Part shown: positions 45,310 through 52,997 of the stretch, piece after piece | How the letters are laid out: the number at the start of each line of letters is the position of its first letter | Numbering within the stretch: position 1 is the first letter of the stretch | NCBI GenBank assembly: GCA_019359675.1 | Contig: JAHHGX010000031.1 | Span: 124,001 to 188,000, forward strand | DNA length: 64,000 nt | DNA from: Calothrix sp. FI2-JRJ7 | GTDB lineage: Bacteria; Cyanobacteriota; Cyanobacteriia; Cyanobacteriales; Nostocaceae | Reading direction: 5' to 3' | Translations under genes and position numbers: made by a program | Notes under the pieces: model-generated | Database searches by the model: none | The model's input: only the letters and a program-made list of their open reading frames with translations | What the model was told of the DNA's origin: nothing

Positions 45310-45729
45310 ATGGTAGAACGTCCAATCAAGAAATCTGAACGTCAGGCTCAGGTTGAAACTCAATCAGAACCACAAGCAGAACCACAAGCAGAACCAAAAT
45401 CCCAGTCTTCACCTGTTCCTTTACCTGTACTTAAAAAGAGAACTGACAAAGATTCCGAAGATTCAGATGTTGAAGACTCTCGTGATTCAAACCCTAAAGG
45501 TTCAAAGCGTAACGACCGTGATGACCGTAATGACCGTAATGACAGAAACGACCGTAAAGATAAACGTTCTGGCAAAGGTAAAAAAGGTTCCTTCGGTGAT
45601 GATTCAAGACCACCAGCTAATCCAGCATTAGCGCGCGGTCCCAAACCAGTTAGACCTGTTGCGAAAGCCGAACCTGAGCCAGAAGCAGAACAAACCGAGT
45701 CAGAACCAAGCGAAGAAACACAAGAATAA
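45310..45729 (+). CDS. Low-complexity charged protein
   Basis: 139 residues, no folded domain: Gln/Glu/Pro repeats (QSEPQAEPQAEPKSQ), an Asp/Arg/Asn repeat (NDRDDRNDRNDRNDRKDKR) and a C-terminal Glu/Pro-rich tail. A central stretch, RPPANPALARGPKPVRP, looks more conserved in style. Predicted intrinsically disordered. Codon use is normal and the frame is intact, so it is probably a real gene; proteins of this kind occur in cyanobacterial genomes without known function. ATG 45310; no strong Shine-Dalgarno sequence. Confidence 0.6.
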   Translation: MVERPIKKSERQAQVETQSEPQAEPQAEPKSQSSPVPLPVLKKRTDKDSEDSDVEDSRDSNPKGSKRNDRDDRNDRNDRNDRKDKRSGKGKKGSFGDDSRPPANPALARGPKPVRPVAKAEPEPEAEQTESEPSEETQE

Positions 45730-45877
45730 AATCGAGCGTGTAAGTGATTAAATTTACACAAACTATTATGTACGTGGAGGCGCCGGAATTGAACCTGACG
45801 ACTCCACATTATTTAGGTATAATTAACTAAATACTTATAACTTTAATAATTTTATAATAACTAAAAAGCTAGCGTGT

Positions 45878-48800
45878 TTGACAAAATCTGAATCCAACAA
45901 TGTCTTATTAAAACTAGCAACAATAATGATTGAATTCCTCGAAGGTTACGAGTTTCAAGAGGTTATTTACCAAGATAATAGTACCGTTATTTATCGCGGA
46001 TTGGAAGAATCAGCTAAATTACCTGTATTGGTGAAATTTATCGATGCCGAATTTCCTACTCTCGTTGAAATAGCTAGACTAAAACACGAATATGGTATTT
46101 TACAGTATTTAGACGATTTTGGCATAGCTGGAATAATAAAACCATTAAGTTTAAAAGAATTGCGTCGTGGTTCTGCGCTAGTAATGGAATATGCAGGTGA
46201 ACCGCTTTCTAAATTATTAAGTCACCGTGCGCTCGAATATGGCGAGTTTCTAAAAATTGCTATTCAGCTTGCCGATATTTTGGCGCCACTACATTCAACT
46301 TGTAAAGTAATTCACAAAAATTTAAAAACAGCAAATGTCTTGTTTGATTTAGAAAGAGGACAGGTTAAATTAAGCAATTTTAGCTATGCAACACGATTAT
46401 CTACAGAAAATCAGACGATTAGTAACACTAGGCTCGGTAATGCAGCTTCGTTTGTAGGAATAGAGACGTTTGCTTATATTTCACCTGAGCAAACTGGAAG
46501 GATGAATCGTTCAACCGATTACCGTACAGATTTTTATTCTCTAGGTGTTATTTTTTACGAGATGCTGACTCAACAGTTGCCGTTCGAGCCAACAGACCCA
46601 TTGGAGTTAGTTTACAGCCATATTGCTAAAGCTCCGGTTTCTCCACGTATAATTGCTAGTTCCAAAGGGTTGAAAGAGATTCCCCAAGGAATTTCTGACG
46701 TTGTAATGAAACTTTTGGCAAAGACTCCTGAAGACCGCTATCAAAACGCTTTAGGGTTAAAAGCTGACCTAGAAAAATGTTTAAAAGAACTTGAAACAGG
46801 TATATTTGAACCCTTTGAGGTCGGAAAACTAGATTTATTTAGTCAATTTGTAATCCCGCAAAAGCTCTATGGACGTTCCACTGAGGTAGTAACATTAATG
46901 AGTGCTTTCGCGCGTGTGAGTGCGGGTGCAACTGAGATGATGTTGGTAAGTGGTTATTCGGGAATTGGTAAATCGTCTTTAGTTTACGAAGTTCAGAAAC
47001 CAATCGTTGAAGCGCGTGGGTATTTTATCAAAGGTAAGTTTGACCAGTTTAAGCGCAATATTCCTTATGCTGCATTAATTCAAGCTTTTCAAGAATTGAT
47101 GCAACAGTTGCTTACTGAGAGTGTCGAGCGAATAAACTATTGGCACCTCAAAATACTAGAAGCACTCGGTGGCAATGGTCAAGTAGTTATCGATGTAATT
47201 CCTGAAGTGGAACTAATAATTGGTGTTCAAGATGCCGCGCCAGAGCTAGGAGCATCAGAATCTGAAAATCGATTTAACCGCGTTTTTGAACAATTTATTA
47301 AAGTATTTTGCCAAAAAGAACACCCTTTAGTGATATTTCTTGATGATTTGCAATGGTCAGATTCTGCATCACTAAAGTTAATTAACTTGCTGATGCGTGA
47401 TTTTAACAGCGAGTATCTATTGATAATAGTCGCATATCGAGACAACGAAGTCAATGCAAGGCATCCACTAATAGTGACAATAAATGAAATTAGAGAAAAT
47501 AAAGCAACTATTAATAATATTGTCTTGGCGCCGTTACAGCTTACTCATGTTACCCAGTTAATTGCCGATACATTTCGTAGCGAAATCAGTATAATTACTT
47601 CCCTTGCTCAATTAATCTATAATAAAACACAAGGTAATCCCTTCTTTGTATCTCAACTACTAAAATCACTTTATCAAGATAATCTACTATTTTTTGACTT
47701 TGAGCAAGGTTGCTGGCAATGGAATATAGAAACGCTACAAGGTATTAACATTAGCGCTAATGTAGTTGAATTAATGGTCAACCAAATTCAAAAGCTGTCA
47801 CCAACTAATCAAAATATTCTGAAATTAGCTGCTTGTATTGGAGACAAATTTAGCTTAGACGTACTTAGTATTGTCAACCAAAAGTCTTTTTCTCAAACAG
47901 CATTAGATTTATGGTCAGCTTTACAAGCAGGATTAATTTTGCCTATGAACGAAGCTTATAAAATTCCTTTAGTCATAAACTTAGAAGAGCTAACAACTGA
48001 GCAGAATAATGCATCTGACTCCCAACCAATAATCATTTACAGGTTTCTACATGACCGTGTACAACAAGCAGCTTATTCGCTTATCCCTGAAATTGAAAAA
48101 CCTCAAACTCATTTAAATATTGGGCAACTGCTACTCGAACATACACCCAAGTCTGAACTTGAAGATAAAATTTTTGAAATCGTTAACCACTTTAACATCG
48201 GTTCGGAGTTAATTACAAGCCAATTAAGTAAAAATTATTTAGCAGAATTAAATTTAATAGCAGGTCGAAAGGCGAAAGCAGCAATTGCCTATGAACCTGC
48301 GCTGAAGTATTTAAGAACAGCTTTAAGCTTACTAGCAAATGACAGTTGGACGCATCAATATAATTTAACGATTAATATATACGATTCGACAATTAAGGCA
48401 GAGTTTTTAAACGGAAACTATCAACAATCTCAAGCTTTAATAGATATTGCTTTAAAACAAATAAAAACTTTATTAGACACAGTTAATATCTACAAAAGAA
48501 AAATTCAAGTAGATATCGGCAGAGGAAATTTTACTTATTCAATTGATACCGCACTCTTATGTTTACAAATGTTGGAAGTAAGGCAACCAACTACTGAACC
48601 AGAAATCACTCATTACTGCGAACAATTAAAACAAGAATTAGAATTTGAGAATAGTCAAATAGCCGACTTAATTAATTTGCCAGATATTAATAACCCTTAC
48701 AAAAAAGCGGCAATTGAAATTTTAAATACAATGCCAGGGCCTGTTTATATAAATAGACCTCAATTGTTTATGCCGATGATGTTAACAATGACAAATATAT

Positions 48801-51589
48801 CGGTTAAGCATGGAAACTGTGCTACTTCGGCTTTTGCTTATTGCATTTATGGTATGCTACTGTGCGCGGTATATCGAGACATTGAACGCGGATATGAGTT
48901 TGGTAAATTATCGTTACAAGTATTAGATAAATATAACGATAAAGCTTTACGAGCTAATGTATTAAAGGTATACGCAAGTCATATTCAACATAGTAAAGAG
49001 CATATTAGAGCCGCCATACAAACCTTACAATTGGCAAGTGAAAGTGCGATTGAAACAGGTAATCCAGAATTTTTAGCATACGGTAACGCTGAATATGTTA
49101 TTTATTCATTCTTTAGTGGAGAAAATTTAGAAGTAATTGCTCGAAAAAGTTTACCATTAGTTGAGCAAGTAGAGAGTTTTAAACAAGAATTAGGAATTTA
49201 TTATATCAGAATTTCTAGACAAATTGTATTAAATCTTATTAGTAATGAAAATCATCATACTTTAACAGGTGAAAGTTTCAATGAAGAAACAATGTTGCCT
49301 ACTGTTATAGCAGCAAATTGGAAGACTTTGCTTTTTTGCTTTTACCTGTTTAAATTAATTTTGGCTTATTTATTTAAAGATTATGTGGCAGCGCTAGCTT
49401 ATACCACGACCATTGAGGAAAACTTAGTTAGTGTCGCTGGGATGATGATGGAGTATAAGTATAATTTTTATCATTCTTTAACGCTGCTCAAAGTATATTC
49501 GAGTTCGCAAGACCAAGCTTTAAAGCAACAATATCTAAATCAAGTTGAATTAAACCAAGAAACTTTACACTACCGTGCGAAGAATGCACCTTGTAATTTT
49601 CTGCACAAGTACGAGTTGGTAGAAGCAGAAAAAGCACGTTGTTTAGGACAAAACGACCGCGCAATCGAATATTACGAGCGTGCAGTAATTGACGCCAAAG
49701 AGCATGGCTATCTTCAAGAGGAAGCACTCGCATTAGAATTAACAGCAGAATTTATGAGCGCACGCGGTCGCGAACGTATAGCATTTGACTATTTAATTGA
49801 CGCTTACTATGCTTATCAACGTTGGGGCGCCACCGCAAAAGTTCTTTCTTTAAAACAACGCTATCCCAAGTTAGCATCTCTCAACCAAACGCAAGCTACG
49901 AAAACACCATCTTCAACATTCGGGTTAGCTTCATTCGATTTAGCCACTTTTATCAAAGCTTCTCACGCACTTTCAGATGAAATAGTTCTAGAAAAACTAC
50001 TTGACAAATTAATCAACATCGTCATTGAAAATGCAGGCGCCAGAACAGGAATGTTACTGCTACAGCAACAAGGGCAATGGGTACTAGTAGCTTCCGGATT
50101 TGCCGATAGAGACAACATTATATTATTACCACCTCAAGTATTAAGCACATCTCCAGATAACGCAGTAGCATTAATTAATTATGTTGCTAGAAGCCAAACT
50201 AGACTGGTATTAAATAATGCCACAACTGAAGGACTATTTGTTGATGACGCTTACATCAAGAAATTTCAACCAAAATCTATACTGTGTTTACCAATAATTT
50301 ATCAAAACCAGCTTAAAGGAATTTTATACCTAGAAAATAATCTATTAAGCAGTGCATTTACCCAAAACCATATAGAAGTATTAACTTTACTAGCATCTCA
50401 AGCAGCAATTTCTCTAGAAAATGCCGGATTATACCAAGAACTGCAAAAATACTCTCAAACCCTAGAAATCAAAAATACTCAGTTAAATCAAATAAATCAA
50501 TCTTTACAAAATGAAATTAGCGAACGTCAAAAAGTTGAGATAGCATTACGTGCAAGAGAACAAGAACGAGAACAACTCCTTGAAAGAGAGCAACTAGCAC
50601 GCTCAAAAGCCGAATCAACCAATCGTATCAAAGATGAATTTCTTGCAGCACTTTCCCATGAACTGCGTACCCCACTTGGTCCTATTCTTGGTTGGGTGCA
50701 ATTTTTGCGTAAACAAGCTGGAAAAATCGACCCCAACACATACAAACGTGCTGTAGATACAATCGAATGTAATACACAATTAGAAATTAAACTAGTCGAA
50801 GATTTACTCGATGTTTCTCAAATTATTCAAGGCAAACTCAGCCTTGATTCTTCTGCGGTAGAACTGAGTGAAGTTATCACCTCAGCAATTGAAACAATTA
50901 GTTTAGCAGCTTCTTCCAAATCAATTCAAATTGAAACACTAATCGAACCCAGCCCAATTATAGTTTTAGGAGATTCAAACCGTCTCCAACAAATCGTATG
51001 GAATTTACTTTCAAACGCCGTTAAATTTACACCCCAAGGAGGACAAGTAGAAATTCGCCTCGAATCAATAAATAATTATGCTCAAATAAAAGTTAGTGAC
51101 ACAGGCATTGGCATAAATTTTGAATTTCTTCCCTTTGTATTCGATGCTTTTCGACAATACGATGGAAGTACAACAAGGGCATTTGGTGGCTTAGGACTTG
51201 GGTTAGCAATTGTTCATCAACTAGTAGAACTACACGGTGGCACAGTTCAAGCAGAAAGTTTAGGCTTAGAGCAAGGGGCAACCTTTACAGTTAACTTGCC
51301 ACTACTACCGACCTCTACACGCAACACAAATAATCAAGATTTGCAGGTTGATGACATTCAATTAGAAGGAGTAAAAATTTTAGTTGTAGACGATCAATTT
51401 GATATGCGCGAATTAATTAGCTTTATATTAGAGCAATCAGGCGCCTTAGTAGAGTGTGCATCTTCCGCAGCAGAAGCATTACAAATTATACAAAGATTCC
51501 AACCAAATTTACTATTAAGTGACGTTGGTATGGCAGAAACAGATGGTTACGAGCTAATACAGCAAATACAGCAGATTGCAGGTTGGTGA
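45878..51589 (+). CDS. Giant hybrid sensor kinase: pseudokinase, AAA ATPase, GAF, histidine kinase, truncated receiver
   Basis: 1903 residues. Domains: eukaryotic-type kinase fold (about 20-290) in which the catalytic HRD is HKN (146-148) and DFG is NFS (167-169), so probably a pseudokinase; AAA/STAND-type ATPase with Walker A GYSGIGKSS near 362 and Walker B VIFLDDLQW near 485; long helical repeat region; GAF (about 1355-1500); coiled coil; HisKA with His in LSHELRTPLGPI near 1591; HATPase_c (NLLSNAVKFTPQGG near 1711); receiver domain beginning VKILVVDDQFD near 1833 with phospho-Asp in LLSDVG near 1881. The receiver ends early at a stop inside an inserted element; its last part continues at 51706-51878. 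Start is TTG/GTG-type at 45878; ATG 45905 is in another frame. Ligand unknown. Confidence 0.93.
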   Translation: MTKSESNNVLLKLATIMIEFLEGYEFQEVIYQDNSTVIYRGLEESAKLPVLVKFIDAEFPTLVEIARLKHEYGILQYLDDFGIAGIIKPLSLKELRRGSALVMEYAGEPLSKLLSHRALEYGEFLKIAIQLADILAPLHSTCKVIHKNLKTANVLFDLERGQVKLSNFSYATRLSTENQTISNTRLGNAASFVGIETFAYISPEQTGRMNRSTDYRTDFYSLGVIFYEMLTQQLPFEPTDPLELVYSHIAKAPVSPRIIASSKGLKEIPQGISDVVMKLLAKTPEDRYQNALGLKADLEKCLKELETGIFEPFEVGKLDLFSQFVIPQKLYGRSTEVVTLMSAFARVSAGATEMMLVSGYSGIGKSSLVYEVQKPIVEARGYFIKGKFDQFKRNIPYAALIQAFQELMQQLLTESVERINYWHLKILEALGGNGQVVIDVIPEVELIIGVQDAAPELGASESENRFNRVFEQFIKVFCQKEHPLVIFLDDLQWSDSASLKLINLLMRDFNSEYLLIIVAYRDNEVNARHPLIVTINEIRENKATINNIVLAPLQLTHVTQLIADTFRSEISIITSLAQLIYNKTQGNPFFVSQLLKSLYQDNLLFFDFEQGCWQWNIETLQGINISANVVELMVNQIQKLSPTNQNILKLAACIGDKFSLDVLSIVNQKSFSQTALDLWSALQAGLILPMNEAYKIPLVINLEELTTEQNNASDSQPIIIYRFLHDRVQQAAYSLIPEIEKPQTHLNIGQLLLEHTPKSELEDKIFEIVNHFNIGSELITSQLSKNYLAELNLIAGRKAKAAIAYEPALKYLRTALSLLANDSWTHQYNLTINIYDSTIKAEFLNGNYQQSQALIDIALKQIKTLLDTVNIYKRKIQVDIGRGNFTYSIDTALLCLQMLEVRQPTTEPEITHYCEQLKQELEFENSQIADLINLPDINNPYKKAAIEILNTMPGPVYINRPQLFMPMMLTMTNISVKHGNCATSAFAYCIYGMLLCAVYRDIERGYEFGKLSLQVLDKYNDKALRANVLKVYASHIQHSKEHIRAAIQTLQLASESAIETGNPEFLAYGNAEYVIYSFFSGENLEVIARKSLPLVEQVESFKQELGIYYIRISRQIVLNLISNENHHTLTGESFNEETMLPTVIAANWKTLLFCFYLFKLILAYLFKDYVAALAYTTTIEENLVSVAGMMMEYKYNFYHSLTLLKVYSSSQDQALKQQYLNQVELNQETLHYRAKNAPCNFLHKYELVEAEKARCLGQNDRAIEYYERAVIDAKEHGYLQEEALALELTAEFMSARGRERIAFDYLIDAYYAYQRWGATAKVLSLKQRYPKLASLNQTQATKTPSSTFGLASFDLATFIKASHALSDEIVLEKLLDKLINIVIENAGARTGMLLLQQQGQWVLVASGFADRDNIILLPPQVLSTSPDNAVALINYVARSQTRLVLNNATTEGLFVDDAYIKKFQPKSILCLPIIYQNQLKGILYLENNLLSSAFTQNHIEVLTLLASQAAISLENAGLYQELQKYSQTLEIKNTQLNQINQSLQNEISERQKVEIALRAREQEREQLLEREQLARSKAESTNRIKDEFLAALSHELRTPLGPILGWVQFLRKQAGKIDPNTYKRAVDTIECNTQLEIKLVEDLLDVSQIIQGKLSLDSSAVELSEVITSAIETISLAASSKSIQIETLIEPSPIIVLGDSNRLQQIVWNLLSNAVKFTPQGGQVEIRLESINNYAQIKVSDTGIGINFEFLPFVFDAFRQYDGSTTRAFGGLGLGLAIVHQLVELHGGTVQAESLGLEQGATFTVNLPLLPTSTRNTNNQDLQVDDIQLEGVKILVVDDQFDMRELISFILEQSGALVECASSAAEALQIIQRFQPNLLLSDVGMAETDGYELIQQIQQIAGW

Positions 51590-51705
51590 GGTACAGTAAT
51601 TGAAAAATGTCTAAAATGTTAGTAATTAATCAAATTAGGTAGAGTTTCTATTTTACCTATTTATACGACAAATATTGGTGTACCTCATTTACTCGCAATC
51701 TGCTG
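51569..51705. mobile_element. 137-bp inverted-repeat element (MITE-like) in the hybrid kinase gene
   Basis: CAGCAGATTGC at the left end (51569-51579) is matched by its exact complement GCAATCTGCTG at the right end (51695-51705); inside, GAGGTACA and TGTACCTC extend the inverted repeat to about 25 bases with mismatches. The element is flanked by TA at 51567-51568 and TA at 51706-51707, the target duplication typical of IS630/Tc1-mariner-type elements. Removing the element plus one TA restores a continuous reading frame through the receiver domain. It encodes nothing. Confidence 0.88.
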
Positions 51706-51878
51706 TAAGAACTAGCTCAGAACCTCTTATACAACAAATACCCGCTATTGCCCTCACCGCATTCGCTACCGATATAGACTCTCAACAAGTAATTGCCGCA
51801 GGTTTTGAACAACACATAGCCAAACCTGTCGAACCTGACCTACTAATCAAACAAATAGCAGAACTCTTAAAATTATAA
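51706..51878 (+). pseudogene. Detached C-terminal part of the hybrid kinase receiver domain
   Basis: After the inserted element the frame continues as RTSSEPLIQQIPAIALTAFA, then AAGFEQHIAKPVEPDLLIKQ, ending at 51878. This is the alpha4-beta5-alpha5 part of a receiver domain, including the conserved Thr/Ala in ALTA and the Lys in AKPVE that a working receiver needs. It has no start codon of its own directly after the element (a nearby frame can begin at 51675 inside the element), so it is unlikely to be made as a useful protein. Confidence 0.85.
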
Positions 51879-51893
51879 CAACGTAAAATTGCC

Positions 51894-51921
51894 GTAGAGA
51901 CGTTACATGTAACGTCTCTAC
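51894..51921. repeat. 28-bp perfect palindrome
   Basis: GTAGAGACGTTACA followed by its exact complement TGTAACGTCTCTAC. Same outline and length as the palindromes at 19382-19409, 28534-28561 and 57946-57973. It lies 15 bp after the end of the hybrid kinase and could terminate its transcript. Confidence 0.8.
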
Positions 51922-52672
51922 ATATATTTGGTGAACATTATTTTGCACAACGTCTTGCCGTAAATTGCTTTCATAGAGATAATTCAACCACCTGTTTTTC
52001 TGGTTCTATTTCCTCTTGCTCACTAGCAACTTCTAGCCAACCAGTAATAGTGTAAAACGGCACCGATCGCGCTTACGCAAAAACGACCATTCGTAGAGAG
52101 TTATTACGAAAAAAATTGATTGCTGCATAGTGCGCGCCACAACTGTTTCAGTATGCGCGAATGCTAGAGACTCAATGCTTTTATATGAAAAAGTGTTCAA
52201 GATAAAATAATCTACTTCTATATTTTTACTTGGCTTTAAATATTGGTGCCTGACTAGACTTTTAGACGGTGCCTTCGTTGTAATGCATAGGTACTAGCAC
52301 GCTGATTGAGTGGGATTAAATTTGGTTTATTTTCATACAGTGATAATGTAAAACTTTTTGCTAAACATCAAACTTTGCGGTCAATAATAGTGTTTGGTAA
52401 ACCAAACTGTCTATAAATACCTTATTTAATTTTACCTTCTGCCTTAATTCCTCTGCCTTCTGCCTTTTCTTAGTGCCATTCGGACTTACAGTCCCATGCG
52501 GGTGGGAACGTAGTCTTAGTAATATTAATTAAAATATTCACGCTTGTGCAAGATATAAGCCAAGAAATTATTGCTTAATAAGCGTTTCGTCGAAGTGCAA
52601 TACTACATGCTTCACGGAGCGTTACTCATGACATATCGAGATGCCCGTTCCACAAGAGAAGAATATTTATAG
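51922..52672. other. Gene-poor stretch with a short coding remnant and repeats
   Basis: Over 700 bases without an intact gene. On the minus strand, 51971-52061 reads VPFYTITGWLEVASEQEEIE then PEKQVVELSL and a stop, a plausible 3' remnant of a lost gene; a TAA lies just upstream in frame. A heptamer-type CTCTGCCTTCTGCC repeat is near 52436-52468. A half-copy of the TTGTGGA...GGGCATC repeat is at 52640-52661. Nothing else recognisable. Confidence 0.5.
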
Positions 52673-52710
52673 CCCCCCAAGTCATCGGGGGGTTGGGGGG
52701 ATCAATTATA
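52673..52710. repeat. CCCCCC...GGGGGG hairpin before tatA
   Basis: CCCCCCAAGTCATCGGGGGG followed by TTGGGGGGATC; closely related to the hairpin at 2511-2548. It lies about 35 bases upstream of the tatA start, so it could affect tatA expression. Confidence 0.6.
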
Positions 52711-52744
52711 GTTATTTAAGGAAGATTTTTAGTAGGTGGTACTT

Positions 52745-52930
52745 ATGTTCGGATTGGGATGGACGGAAGTGGCGGTGGTTGGTATAGTTGCACTATTGGT
52801 TTTTGGTCCGAAAAAAATTCCTGAGTTGGGTAGTGCGCTTGGTAAAACTCTACGGGGGTTTAAGGATGAGTTGAATAATCCGAATTCGGAGGTGCCTGGT
52901 CAGGATGATGATATTGATGAGAAGAAGTAG
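52745..52930 (+). CDS. tatA: Twin-arginine translocase subunit TatA/E
   Basis: 61 residues: short N-terminal membrane helix (FGLGWTEVAVVGIVALLVFG), then the hallmark hinge FGPKKIPELGSALGKTLRGFK leading the amphipathic helix, and an acidic tail. TatA oligomers form the channel of the Tat pathway, which exports folded proteins into the periplasm and thylakoid lumen. ATG 52745 gives the canonical MFGLG start; a GTG three codons upstream is less likely. tatC is not nearby, as is common in cyanobacteria. Confidence 0.94.
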   Translation: MFGLGWTEVAVVGIVALLVFGPKKIPELGSALGKTLRGFKDELNNPNSEVPGQDDDIDEKK

Positions 52931-52997
52931 AAAATGCTCGTTGTAAGTACTTAAGTACTTAAGGGAAAAGCGTTGAAGCGCTTACAACGAGATTCCC

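Noticed and set aside
45360-45809. 149-codon minus-strand Ser/Arg/Leu-rich frame
   Set aside because: Shadow of the low-complexity charged gene on the plus strand; repeats such as RSLRSLRSS are the complement of the Asp/Arg/Asn codons.
45775-45812. tRNA 3' end on the minus strand (GGTTCAATTCCGGCGCCTCCA)
   Set aside because: It resembles a T-loop and acceptor end, but the T-stem does not pair properly and no D-arm, anticodon arm or matching 5' acceptor strand lies upstream on that strand. At most a tRNA remnant or chance.
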